Source: Providencia hangzhouensis (GTDB lineage: Bacteria; Pseudomonadota; Gammaproteobacteria; Enterobacterales; Enterobacteriaceae). From it: 64,000 bases of DNA. A program made the translations under genes and the position numbers. Below are positions 16,917 to 25,316 of this stretch, one piece after another. The notes under the pieces are model-generated. The model was not told where the DNA came from. It did no database searches and saw only the letters and a list, made by a program, of their open reading frames with translations. The DNA lies in contig NZ_CP135052.1 of NCBI RefSeq assembly GCF_029193595.2, forward strand, positions 1,550,001 to 1,614,000, written 5' to 3'. How positions within the stretch are numbered: position 1 is the first letter of the stretch; every line of letters starts with the position of its first letter.

Positions 16917-17438
16917 ATGATTGATCTATTTAAATTGACAAAGAAAAGCTCTAGGCATATTTGTATAGCAATATATGTTGGTATTATTGCGGGTATATTT
17001 TCCGCTTTAGTTAAATCTGGCTTTGAAGGTTTGATTCCACCGAGAACGCTAGAAACAACCCCACCTCCCATTGTCTTGTTAGAAAAGCTTGGGCTAAATA
17101 TAGATACTATGACTTATCATTGGATGGGATATAGTATTAATTGGGGCGGGAATGGTGTTCATATATTATTTTCGATAGTTATTGCAGTTATATATTGTGT
17201 TATCGCTGAATACTTACCTAAGGTGAAATTATTACACGGTATATGTTTTGGTATCGGTGTTTCTGTTTTTGCTCATGGCTTAGTTGTACCATTATTAGGA
17301 TTGTCTGGCTGGCTTTGGGCTGCTGGTTATCAAGCACTAATATCTGAGTTTGTTGGAACTGCTTTTTGGATTTGGTCTATTGAAGCTATTAGGCAAAACT
17401 TGCGTTATTGTTTAACTAAAGAAAAAGACGCTGAGTAG
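16917..17438 (+). CDS. yagU: YagU-family inner membrane protein (DUF1440)
   Basis: The 173 residues contain four hydrophobic segments. Matches to YagU include GIIAGIFSALVKSGFE, PPRT, HILFSIVIAVIYCVIAEYLPK, and the ending WIWSIEAIRQNLR. E. coli YagU contributes to survival at low pH. It is about 30 residues shorter than E. coli YagU because the PPRSPVD loop is reduced. Together with hdeA next to it and the HdeD-like protein it suggests an acid-survival group. It is followed by a terminator. Confidence 0.85.
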   Translation: MIDLFKLTKKSSRHICIAIYVGIIAGIFSALVKSGFEGLIPPRTLETTPPPIVLLEKLGLNIDTMTYHWMGYSINWGGNGVHILFSIVIAVIYCVIAEYLPKVKLLHGICFGIGVSVFAHGLVVPLLGLSGWLWAAGYQALISEFVGTAFWIWSIEAIRQNLRYCLTKEKDAE

Positions 17439-17516
17439 AGAGTGATGTTCACTCTTAATCTTTAATAAACTTATGGTCAGGTTAAACTTTTCATCTGAGC
17501 TATATCAGTTATTCAT

Positions 17517-17542
17517 AAAAGATCGCTTAGGCGGTCTTTTTT
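17517..17542 (+). terminator. yagU terminator
   Basis: GATCGC-TTAG-GCGGTC hairpin (one wobble pair) followed by TTTTTT, about 80 bases after the yagU stop. Confidence 0.8.
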
Positions 17543-17548
17543 ATAGTT

Positions 17549-17610
17549 AAAATAAACATAAGATTTTCTGTCACGATTGGTCAGAGTTACATGTGCTGCT
17601 ATGTGCAACA
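17549..17610. repeat. Dispersed repeat S, copy 2
   Basis: Same order of blocks as 16041-16104: AAACATAAG, GTCACGATTGG, GTTACATGTG, TATGTGCAAC. It lies upstream of ygiW. Confidence 0.6.
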
Positions 17611-17688
17611 ACCGATCTAAAGTGTTAATTATTTGCCTTAAGATTCAATTGATAAACTATAAAAAATTAACAGACAAAAGGAATTATT

Positions 17689-18081
17689 ATGAATAAGACA
17701 GTTATTGCGCTCGTATTATCAGCAGCTTCATTTGGCGTATTAGCTAATAACCATGCTGGTGGATTTGTTTCGAATGAGGGTTCTGTTGGTCCAAAAGGTG
17801 GGTTTGTTGCAACAGCTCAAGCAGTAACAACTGTCGTTCAAGCGAAAGAGCTTCCTGATGATGCATGGGTTTCACTTGAAGGTCATATTGTTAAACAGAT
17901 TGGTAAAGAGCTTTACGAATTTAAAGATAGTACTGGCTCAATTGCTGTAGATATTGATGATAGGCGCTGGCGTGGACAGGTTGTGACACCTGAAACAAAA
18001 GTTCGTTTAGATGGTGAAATTGATAAAGAGTGGGCTTCATTAGAAGTTGATGTAAAGCGAGTAACCATTATCAATAAATAG
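17689..18081 (+). CDS. ygiW: YgiW/YdeI-family periplasmic OB-fold stress protein
   Basis: The 130-residue precursor has a signal peptide (MNKTVIALVLSAASFGVLA). The mature part starts NNHAGGFV and carries the BOF-fold core ELPDDAWVSLEGHIVKQIG, YEFKDSTGSIAVDID and RVRLDGE-like strands, as in YgiW (VisP) and YdeI. Family members protect against oxidative, acid or peptide stress and bind small ligands in the periplasm. AAAGGAATT is the ribosome site. A terminator follows directly. High confidence for the family. Confidence 0.92.
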   Translation: MNKTVIALVLSAASFGVLANNHAGGFVSNEGSVGPKGGFVATAQAVTTVVQAKELPDDAWVSLEGHIVKQIGKELYEFKDSTGSIAVDIDDRRWRGQVVTPETKVRLDGEIDKEWASLEVDVKRVTIINK

Positions 18082-18096
18082 CTGTAAATTTTTAAT

Positions 18097-18119
18097 GAGC
18101 CCCATGATTGGGGCTTTTC
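18097..18119 (+). terminator. ygiW terminator
   Basis: AGCCCC-ATGATT-GGGGCT followed by TTTCT, 15 bases after the stop codon. Confidence 0.85.
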
Positions 18120-18161
18120 TGCAATGAAAACTCGCTTACTAGCTTCTGTCTAATTCATATG

Positions 18162-18368
18162 TTAGATAGCTTTATCTATAGCTCTTTCAATCGCTTTACA
18201 TTCGGGACTATTTCCACTGGACTGCTCTATTTTCCCAGGCAAGTTACCTTCGGGAGTATCCATTTTTATCTCGCAAGTATCTGACTTAGTTAGGGGTTTA
18301 GTGTTTGATGAACAAGCTGTTACTAAAGCGATAACAAAACATACTAATATAGCTTTGTTTTTATGCAT
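18162..18368 (-). CDS. Small lipoprotein of unknown function
   Basis: The 68-residue product has a lipoprotein signal with lipobox VTAC (Cys about 19), then a Ser/Thr-rich linker and two further cysteines (SDTCEIKM and SPECKAIER) that may form a disulfide. AGGATAG precedes the start. No family recognised. Confidence 0.55.
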   Translation of the reverse strand: MHKNKAILVCFVIALVTACSSNTKPLTKSDTCEIKMDTPEGNLPGKIEQSSGNSPECKAIERAIDKAI

Positions 18369-18511
18369 ACTGTCTATCCTGTTTTTAAAGGGCTATTCTT
18401 GATGCTATCAAAGGTTAAGCGTGAAGTGCAAAGTAATCAATAAAGCTGGTCAGTACGGCTTCTTTATCTTCTATAACGATGAGGTAATCGCAGAGAAGCG
18501 GAGGCGGCTAT

Positions 18512-18652
18512 ATGTCATGGAAACTTATAGTGGTAGTAATTTGCTTTATGTTACTCGCGATATCAATGATTGTATTTGGCGCCAACAGACTCACTGACAA
18601 TACATGCGGTATTGATAAAGCCAGTTTAGAAAAACGCGCCAGAAAGTTATAG
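18512..18652 (+). CDS. 46-residue membrane protein, phage lysis-region type
   Basis: ATG at 18512 follows GCGGAGGCGG, a strong ribosome site. The product (MSWKLIVVVICFMLLAISMI...) has one membrane helix and a polar tail. It lies just upstream of the Rz/Rz1 relic, so it may be a prophage lysis-region gene. A second frame over the same bases (KCKVINKAGQYGFFIFYND...) is also open from about 18420; one of the two is presumably the older gene. Confidence 0.45.
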   Translation: MSWKLIVVVICFMLLAISMIVFGANRLTDNTCGIDKASLEKRARKL

Positions 18653-18704
18653 AACACTACAAAAGTCGGCAAGTTAATTTTTAATTATCTATATAGTGGA
18701 TACC

Positions 18705-19154
18705 ATGAATACAGTCAGTGCATTGTTATATATCGCTGCGTGGGTGGCCATATGGGGAATGTAGAAACAACACGAGAGGATAGGTGAGTTAAATACCAAA
18801 AATGCCGGACTACTCGTTGAGTTGACAGAGTAGGTCAAAATTAATGAGGATTACCAAAAACGTATTAACTCACTTCACGAACTCGACAAAACTCACACAA
18901 TGGATCTCTCAAATGCAAAAGCTGAAATTGATAAGCTGCGCAATGATGTTAGTAATGGTACTAAGCGCGTGTACGTCAACGCCAAATGTCCAAAACCCGA
19001 AGCGAATACCTTCGAAAGCGGAGGCAATGAAAGCTCCGCACGACTTAGTGAAGCAGCTGAACAAGATTATTGGCGTCTCAGAAAAATGATAGTTGAGAAC
19101 GAAAAACAAACTTTGTATTTGCAAGATTACATTAGAACGGAGTGCTTACATTAG
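18705..19154 (+). pseudogene. Rz inner-membrane spanin with two amber stops
   Basis: One continuous frame reads MNTVSALLYIAAWVAIW (membrane anchor), then a coiled-coil region NEDYQKRINSLHELDKTH, LSNAKAEIDKLRNDVSNGTK and ending YIRTECLH. This is the layout of lambda Rz. TAG codons at 18762-18764 and 18831-18833 break it. Rz spans the periplasm with Rz1 to fuse the membranes at lysis. The embedded Rz1 frame is intact. A short product from ATG 18900 would lack the anchor. Decay of a lambdoid lysis cassette is the simplest reading. Confidence 0.8.
18913..19089 (+). CDS. Rz1 outer-membrane spanin lipoprotein, nested in Rz
   Basis: The 58-residue product from ATG 18913 (MQKLKLISCAMMLVMVLSAC) has a lipobox with Cys about 20, followed by TSTPNVQNPKRIP, proline-containing as usual for Rz1. 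It lies wholly inside the Rz gene in another frame, the classical arrangement. It is intact although Rz is broken by two stops, so it is a leftover without partner. Confidence 0.7.
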   Translation: MQKLKLISCAMMLVMVLSACTSTPNVQNPKRIPSKAEAMKAPHDLVKQLNKIIGVSEK

Positions 19155-19351
19155 TTCCAGCCAATGAAAGTTCTAATTAAAAAAAGTAAGTTTAAGAAGG
19201 ATATAGCTGCAAGTAGATATATAAAAGCTTTAAAGAATAGAGTTGTCACGTCTGCTTGATAGTTATCACTAATAAGAATAAATACAACGCAAAGAAATAG
19301 GGAGGTAACGATAAGTATGGTTGTGATCGGGAGGTTGTGTATAAGGTTCAT
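19151..19351 (-). CDS. Possible small two-helix membrane protein
   Basis: The 66-residue frame has two hydrophobic helices (ITTILIVTSLFLCVVFILI and FIYLLAAISFLNLLFLI) separated by a short polar loop. It lacks a clear ribosome site. It resembles many small enterobacterial membrane proteins only in general form, so it is kept at low confidence. Confidence 0.35.
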   Translation of the reverse strand: MNLIHNLPITTILIVTSLFLCVVFILISDNYQADVTTLFFKAFIYLLAAISFLNLLFLIRTFIGWN

Positions 19352-19984
19352 ATTTTTGAAAACGTGATTTTATCTTGATTCTGTAATGGTGAGAGCCTTA
19401 AAAGTTATAGTACCAGAAATTGTATGGATAAAAAAAGCCCACACAGCGTTGGGCTAAATATGTTGCTTTATACAATTAAATATCGCCTTAAATATAGTTG
19501 GTATTTCAAAATACGCAAAAGTATTTCCAAATATTTTAAATTGATGGCTGTGTAAGACAGCAACAGCGAGCTTTTAAGAAAACAGAGGCTTTTTAAAGGC
19601 AAAAAATAGCCCCTAGGTTGGGGCTTAAAAGGGATGGTCTATTTAGCTGAGGGTAACTCTTGTAAATAGTTATACCGCTAAATAGGTCATTTTTTGAAAG
19701 TGAAAATAAAAGAACTCATTGTTTTGTAAAGATAGTAATCAAACCACTTTTCACCCGGTATATAGCAGACATATTTAAAACACTAAGAACCCACAGAAGG
19801 GAGCATCGGAACTGTTGCTATAAATGGCGATCTCTCTTGGGAGCTTTTTTGTGCTAACAGGTTGCTTTTATTTAACTAAGTATTGATAAGTTTCTTATAT
19901 CAAAAAAATGGATTTTTCATATTTTATAGGCGTACACTGATAGTTATGGCTAGCATGTATTTATTATTAAGATGGAGCTATAAC
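19352..19984. other. Intergenic stretch before gss
   Basis: Contains repeat Q copy 2 and two further terminator-like hairpins with left-hand A-runs: one at the left end of Q (19428) and a second at about 19603-19630 (TAGCCCC-TAGGTT-GGGGCTTA). The promoter of gss should lie in the last 200 bases. No gene is visible. The gss frame stays open upstream to 19883 but without a ribosome site there. Confidence 0.4.
19428..19556. repeat. Dispersed repeat Q, copy 2
   Basis: A-run, hairpin AGCCCAC...GTTGGGCT, then CTTTATACAATTAAATATCG and TATTTTAAATTGATGG. Aligns with 11266-11387 over about 120 bases. Confidence 0.6.
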
Positions 19985-21880
19985 ATGGGGTTATTAAGTA
20001 GTGAATACGAACCTTTTGGAACTTTACTCGGATATGCTCCAGGAGGCGTAGCAATATACTCATCAGATTATGATTCATTGCCTAATGTGGAAAATAAAAA
20101 AGATATTTCTTTTCGAAGTTATATTGGCAATGAATATATGGGCTATAAATGGCAATGCGTTGAGTTTGCTCGTCGTTTTTTATACCTCAATTACGGTACT
20201 GTTTTTAGTGATGTTGGTATGGCCTATGAAGTATTTTCTCTGCGCTTTCTACGACACGTAGTTGATGATGACATTTTACCGTTAAAAGCTTTTGTTAATG
20301 GGAGTCCTGTTAAGCCTGCCGCGGGGTCATTGTTAATTTGGGATGAGGGGGGTGAGTTTAATAAAACAGGCCATATAGCAATTATCACCAAGGTTTATGA
20401 TGATAAAGTACGTATCGCTGAGCAAAATGTCATTCACCATAAATTGCCCATAGGCCAGCAGTGGACAAGAGAATTGTCTCTGAAAAGAGATAAAGGAAGA
20501 TATACACTATCAGATACTTTCCCAAACACTAAAATTTTGGGATGGATGATACAAACAGATAGTGATGAGCATGCTTATTCAGGCCCGTATACTAATCCTG
20601 AGTTGCTAAAGATTCATGCTGCTAAAATAGATAATAAGATTGACTATAATAACGAATGGTTGAATAGCTCAAATCCCATAGAAAATAAATATATTCAAGC
20701 TAGACAAGGTCGCGCGCTAAATAGCGCTCTTCATGAATATTTTACAATATCTAGTACCGCTGAAAATAAACTGATACAAGCAACCAATGAAGTTCATCTT
20801 ATGTATCTGCATGCGACAGAAAAAGTATTAAAGAGTGATAAGTTATTGAAACTTTTTAATATTCCAGAAATACTTTGGCCTCGCATACGTTTATCCTGGA
20901 AGAATCGACGTCATGATATGATCACAGGAAGATTAGACTTTTGTTTGGATGAGCGAGGGTTAAAAGTCTATGAATATAATGCGGATTCAGCTTCTTGTCA
21001 TACAGAGGCAGGGGTAATTATTGATAAGTGGGCAAAAGTAGGGCAGCTGAAAGATGGCAAAAACCCAAGTGGTTACTTAACTGAATTACTTTCTAGTACA
21101 TGGGAACATTCTTCAGCTAAACCGTTTATTCATATTATGCAGGATGTAGATAGTGAAGAAGATTATCATTCGCAATACATGGCGCATGCAATTACTGAAG
21201 CGGGATTCGATTATAAAATTATTCATGGTTTAGACGAATTATTTTGGAATGAAACAGGTCAAGTCGTTGATAGTGATGGCCGTATATTAGAGTGTGTTTG
21301 GAAAACATGGGCGTGGGAAACTGCTCTTGAGCAAATTCGGCAGGAATGTGAGAAAGACTATGAGCATTCAGCGCTACAAATTCGTACCGGACACTCAGAA
21401 TATAATGACGTCAGACTAGTTGATGTATTATTAAAGCCTGAGATTCGTGTCTTTGAGCCTTTATGGACAGTCATTCCAAGTAATAAAGCGATATTACCTA
21501 TTCTTTGGTCGTTATTTCCCTATCATCCCTATCTTTTGAATACAAGTTTTGATATCAGTGACGAGTTACGCTCGAGTGGTTATGCAATAAAGCCAATAGC
21601 AGGCCGCTGTGGTGACAATATCGGTTTGATAGGTGAGTGCGACACGATTTTAGATGAGACTTCTGGCCAATTCGATAAACAGGAAAATATTTACCAACAA
21701 TTATGGTGCTTGCCAAACGTTGCAGGGCGTTTTATTCAAGTCTGCACATTTACTGTCGGAGGTCACTATGGTGGAGCATGTTTACGTTCAGACCCATCAT
21801 TAGTTATCAAAAAAGATAGTAATATGGAGCCATTATGGATACTTGATGATAATGATTTTTTGGAAAAACCATTATGTTAG
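19985..21880 (+). CDS. gss: Bifunctional glutathionylspermidine synthetase/amidase
   Basis: From ATG 19985 (GGAG eight bases upstream) the product has 631 residues, against 619 in E. coli Gss. The N-terminal CHAP-type amidase has its catalytic Cys in KWQCVEFARR (about residue 58) and His in GHIAII. The C-terminal ATP-grasp synthetase starts near residue 200 and shows SWKNRRHDMITGRLDFC, YEYNADSASCHTEAG and IYQQLWCLP. The enzyme joins glutathione and spermidine using ATP and also hydrolyses the product. A further upstream start at 19883 is less likely. It is monocistronic with a terminator. Confidence 0.97.
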   Translation: MGLLSSEYEPFGTLLGYAPGGVAIYSSDYDSLPNVENKKDISFRSYIGNEYMGYKWQCVEFARRFLYLNYGTVFSDVGMAYEVFSLRFLRHVVDDDILPLKAFVNGSPVKPAAGSLLIWDEGGEFNKTGHIAIITKVYDDKVRIAEQNVIHHKLPIGQQWTRELSLKRDKGRYTLSDTFPNTKILGWMIQTDSDEHAYSGPYTNPELLKIHAAKIDNKIDYNNEWLNSSNPIENKYIQARQGRALNSALHEYFTISSTAENKLIQATNEVHLMYLHATEKVLKSDKLLKLFNIPEILWPRIRLSWKNRRHDMITGRLDFCLDERGLKVYEYNADSASCHTEAGVIIDKWAKVGQLKDGKNPSGYLTELLSSTWEHSSAKPFIHIMQDVDSEEDYHSQYMAHAITEAGFDYKIIHGLDELFWNETGQVVDSDGRILECVWKTWAWETALEQIRQECEKDYEHSALQIRTGHSEYNDVRLVDVLLKPEIRVFEPLWTVIPSNKAILPILWSLFPYHPYLLNTSFDISDELRSSGYAIKPIAGRCGDNIGLIGECDTILDETSGQFDKQENIYQQLWCLPNVAGRFIQVCTFTVGGHYGGACLRSDPSLVIKKDSNMEPLWILDDNDFLEKPLC

Positions 21881-21954
21881 AAAGTATATTTTAAAATTAA
21901 TATAGTTATATTTTGAAAGTGGCATTATTAAAATCTGATTTTTTGTAGTTTCTT

Positions 21955-21981
21955 AGGCCTTCAGTTAATAGCTGATGGCCT
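21955..21981 (+). terminator. gss terminator
   Basis: AGGCC-TT-CAG-TTAATAG-CTG-AT-GGCCT hairpin followed by TTATTT, 75 bases past the stop. Confidence 0.8.
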
Positions 21982-22219
21982 TTATTTATAAAAAAATTGA
22001 AAAGCAAAGAAAAGCCCCAAATATCGAGGCAAAATAAACTGATACAATAGTTTAGAACACACTATCAGCATAGACATATTTATAAATGTTTTACATGAAT
22101 AAAGTGTAAGCAAATACGGAAAAGAAAATACAAATTGGAGTCTCGTTAAATGAATAAGGAAATGCTAGAGGATTCAAAATAAATATACCCTCTAGCATTT
22201 GAAATAAGAGCATTAATGT

Positions 22220-22351
22220 TTACTGGGCTGCTCTTTGTATTGCTTCTCCTCCTGCTTCTATATCTTCACCAACACCTTTAGTGGTATTACAGGCAGTTAA
22301 TGTGAAAGCAACAACTAATGAGCAGATGAGGAAACTGATTTTTTTTAACAT
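22220..22351 (-). CDS. ecnB: Entericidin B-like lipoprotein
   Basis: The 43-residue frame reads MLKKISFLICSLVVAFTLTA then CNTTKGVGEDIEAGG, the entericidin pattern (lipobox LTAC followed by NTT-GVGEDI). EcnB is a small outer-membrane lipoprotein acting as bacteriolytic toxin of the EcnA/EcnB antidote-toxin pair in stationary phase. No EcnA partner is visible. GGAAGACAAT precedes the ATG. blc lies 400 bases away, as entericidin and blc genes are also close in E. coli. Confidence 0.85.
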   Translation of the reverse strand: MLKKISFLICSLVVAFTLTACNTTKGVGEDIEAGGEAIQRAAQ

Positions 22352-22588
22352 ATTGTCTTCCTTTAAAGTTTGAAGTTATAAGTTTCAAAAGATCATTTTT
22401 AATTATAGCAGAACAATTCGATGACTATTTCTAGCTGTATACAGCAGTAAGATTGGGGTTAAACCCTCATTTTTATGTGGAATTGCCGTAGTTAGTGATA
22501 CCTAACAAATGAAAATGAGCTGCTATATTTTAAGTGTTAGTACTTATTTTGGGCGATCAATCTACATTAGCAATAAAGGGTATACTCT

Positions 22589-22714
22589 ATGATATTAAAA
22601 GAGCTATTTATCCGTATGCTTTATGTTTTTCAATACTTATTATTTGGTTTTCTTTTGTTATTATCATCAATAGCCTTACCTAATTGGTTAGGTAACGTCA
22701 CAAATTTTTTGTAG
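22589..22714 (+). CDS. 41-residue membrane protein of unknown function
   Basis: ATG at 22589 follows AAAGGGTATACTCT. The product (MILKELFIRMLYVFQYLLFG...) has one membrane helix with an LFIRMLxxFQxLL start that recalls the RxLxFxxNxL pattern of the 11858-13735 micro-proteins. The leader found there is not evident. It lies 37 bases upstream of blc in the same direction. Confidence 0.45.
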   Translation: MILKELFIRMLYVFQYLLFGFLLLLSSIALPNWLGNVTNFL

Positions 22715-22751
22715 GATAGTATCTCATCGAGAAATATTCAACGGAGTTACC

Positions 22752-23267
22752 ATGCGAGTGAAGTCAATTTTTATGTTTTTAAGTATGCTTCTACTTAACG
22801 GATGTAGCGTTAAAGTGCCAAAAGATATATCACCTGTTGAGAAGTTTGATTTATCACGTTACCTTGGCGAATGGCATGAAGTAGCGAGAATAGATAATCG
22901 ATTTGAAAAAGGATTAAGTAAAGTCTCTGCTAACTATTCTCTTCGTGATGACGGAGGTGTAAAAGTAGTGAATAGAGGATGGAATTCTGAAAGCAAAAAA
23001 TGGAAAGAGAGTATAGGGAAAGCTTACTTTGTTGAATCCTCGGATACTGGGGCTTTAAAGGTTTCATTCTTTAGGCCCTTTTACGGCGGCTATAATATTA
23101 TTAAGCTAGATGATAACTATCAATATTCATTAGTTGTTGGACCTAATAAAGATTATCTATGGGTGCTATCACGTACTCCAACTATGCCACCAGAGTTATT
23201 AAATGAATACCTTAGTTTTGCAAGTAACCATGGTTTTGATAGGCAAAGAATATTGATATTCCAATAG
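22752..23267 (+). CDS. blc: Outer-membrane bacterial lipocalin Blc
   Basis: This 171-residue lipoprotein has lipobox LNGC (Cys 18). The first lipocalin motif is clear (FDLSRYLGEWHEVARIDNRFEKG), as are YFVESSDTGALKVSFF and the C-terminal LWVLSRTP motif. Blc binds lysophospholipids and is induced in stationary phase through RpoS in E. coli. ACGGAGTT is a good ribosome site. It may be co-transcribed with the micro-protein gene before it. Confidence 0.95.
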   Translation: MRVKSIFMFLSMLLLNGCSVKVPKDISPVEKFDLSRYLGEWHEVARIDNRFEKGLSKVSANYSLRDDGGVKVVNRGWNSESKKWKESIGKAYFVESSDTGALKVSFFRPFYGGYNIIKLDDNYQYSLVVGPNKDYLWVLSRTPTMPPELLNEYLSFASNHGFDRQRILIFQ

Positions 23268-23439
23268 TATTTATTCCTTGTGATTAGCTTTACAGTGTTG
23301 GTTACTGAAGCTATTAATGTTAAATGAGTCGGTTATTTGTGTTTCACATCAATTGAATAGATAGGGGATTTAACAGAATCAATAATATGCATTAGACTGA
23401 GAAATTTACAAACAGAAATTTTGTTTAGCGGGTTCGTAT

Positions 23440-24261
23440 ATGGCTGTTAGTAAGAAGAATTTAATTCATCAGTCTGAGTTTGCTTGTTAGGACAGTTATT
23501 CACAATTCGCAGACTATGTTCGCAAGACTAGCCGTTACATCTTAAGTAAAGAGCAGAATGTATTCCTTGATACTGTTCTAGCTACAATCAAGGGACGAGA
23601 TCGTGAGTTGAAAGAGGGGAGCATTTTTTATAGGGCTCAGCTTGGTATAGATATTTGTGATAGGACCGATAATGATGGCAACTGGATCGAAGAGGATATG
23701 TTAGGTTTTAGAGCTTCTCGTATGAAGCCTTTGGTTGATAGAGCCAAAGAAGGGCGTACAAATCCCTAAGGCATTCCAGTGCTATATGTAGGTACAACAG
23801 TAAAGACTGCGATTTCTGAAGTGCGGCCTTGGGTCGGTGCTAATGTTTCTTTAGCAACATGCAAACTTTTATCTCCATTGAGGGTACTCGATCTTTCGCT
23901 TGGTCATGGTAAGTCCTCACTTTCTGGGCCTATTTTTAGTTATATACTCGGTGTAAAAGAGCTTACAGTACAACAGAAAGAGAAAGCTGTTTGGACTGAT
24001 ATTGATAACGCATTTTCAACGCCAGTTACGCGGTCGGATGATAAGGCTAATTACGCACCGACTCAAATACTGGCTGAGCTTTTTCGCAGTGCTGGGTATG
24101 ATGCAATAGCATATAAAAGCCATTTCGGAGATGAGGGCTATAACATCGCAATATTTGATTTAGATTCGGTCGATGTAGTTAGTTGTGCTCCCTATCAGGT
24201 AAAAACGATAAATATTATTGCCGAACAGGTAAATAATGCATGGTATAAGACTTCTACCTAA
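23440..24261 (+). pseudogene. RES-domain protein with two in-frame stops
   Basis: One frame from ATG 23440 reads KNLIHQSEFAC, TAG (23488-23490), SQFADYVRKTSRYIL, GSIFYRAQLGID, KEGRTNP, TAA (23767-23769), then GIPVLYVGTTVKTAISEVRPWVG. The last block with FYRAQ-like and AISEVRPW motifs is the NAD-consuming RES domain found in ParT/Xre-RES toxins and phage-defence proteins. About 273 codons in all, full length apart from the two stops. The 160-residue part after the second stop could start at 23779 but lacks the active-site arginine region. Confidence 0.8.
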
Positions 24262-24407
24262 TGAATCATGTTTTTATGTTTGCAAGGCTTAACATGAAAA
24301 CTATTATATATTTCAGCAAAGGATAATTAATTTAGTGTGATGGTAAAAAAAGCCTAATTCTTTTAAGAAAATTGAATAATAAATAGTTATTGATGTTTAC
24401 TTTGAAT

Positions 24408-24743
24408 TCAACTCCCTGTGAGGGAGCTGAATTGATATTTATTGAGTAGTTGCAAGCTATTGGTAATTCCATTAATGATTGAGGTGAAATAGTTTGTAAG
24501 CCCCCGTCTGAGTTCATCAATTCTCTTCTCAATATTCAGATGAAAATCATCTATTTCACGCTTCCGCCATGCGTTGACTAATAACCTAAGTTGCTGCTGG
24601 AAAAAGACAATGTATTCCTTGACCGTTTCCGTGGTTCCTGAATATAGGGCTTGCCAGTGATTATATTGGCTATTGAAGATTAAGGCTAATGGTCGGGATG
24701 GTTTTACGAAACTATCATGTATTGGTTCGATAGTAGAGGTAGT
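24408..24743 (-). pseudogene. 3' gene fragment of unknown family
   Basis: An open frame without ATG reads KPSRPLALIFNSQYNHWQALYSG, then a helical stretch QQQLRLLVNAWRKREIDDFH and NIEKRIDELRRGLTNY, ending QFSSLTGS. Steady amino-acid composition over more than 100 codons suggests a real coding remnant. Its 5' end stops near the att-like scar at 24832. The family was not recognised. Confidence 0.5.
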
Positions 24744-24831
24744 GGGAGAGCTTTAATGTCGTCATGCAGTACATCCTACAGCACAATTTCAACATGAAAT
24801 GGTTTGAAACTCGTTATAAATCAATTAATTA

Positions 24832-24928
24832 GGCTGGCGGAGTCTGAATTCATCGCGTAACTAAATGATTTTATAGTGCTAATGTTCAATTCAACTTTTC
24901 AAAAGTGCCTAATAAGGTGCCTAAAAAT
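24832..24928 (+). repeat. Attachment-scar repeat, copy 3; probable left end of the CP4-57-like island
   Basis: GGCTGGCGGAGTCTGAATTC, ACTAAATGATTTTATAGTGC and AAAAGTGCCTAATAAGGTGC are almost identical to copy 1 (8158-8253). Genes typical of CP4-57 islands begin to its right. The flanking 24262-25316 holds only the fragment at 24408 and AT-rich sequence. Confidence 0.6.
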
Positions 24929-25316
24929 AATTTGATTGATTTTTAAGCGTTAGATTTAGTGGAGCACTTACTAACTGTAACTTGGTGTTTTATCAACAAA
25001 TACAAAAATTGCTATTTTATCTCAGAGGTTAATACTTTAGCTAGTGTGGTAAAGGGGAAAATGAGGATTTTACCTTATTTCTGTTCCTTGATTAAAAACA
25101 ACTTGTGTGAGGTCATTCAAAATAAATCTAAAAATTATCAAGTCATAGAGGGTAGCCCAATAACCTATTATAGTATACGCACTAAAGCTAGTGTCCACTC
25201 CCCTTGACTTTGACAATATGTATTTGCGTACATATATGCTTTTTATTAAGTTTACTTTAAATACGATTTATGACTTATAATAATGAAAATTATGATAAAA
25301 AAGGCATAGAATAGAT

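Noticed and set aside
19883-19984. N-terminal extension of Gss with a membrane-like segment
   Set aside because: Known Gss proteins start about 10 residues before PFGTLLGYAPGG, matching ATG 19985 with GGAG upstream; the extension has no ribosome site.
24959-25207. An 82-codon GTG-started frame before the lipoprotein gene
   Set aside because: No ribosome site, no recognisable features, and it lies in the AT-rich segment following the att-like scar. Not enough to call a gene.
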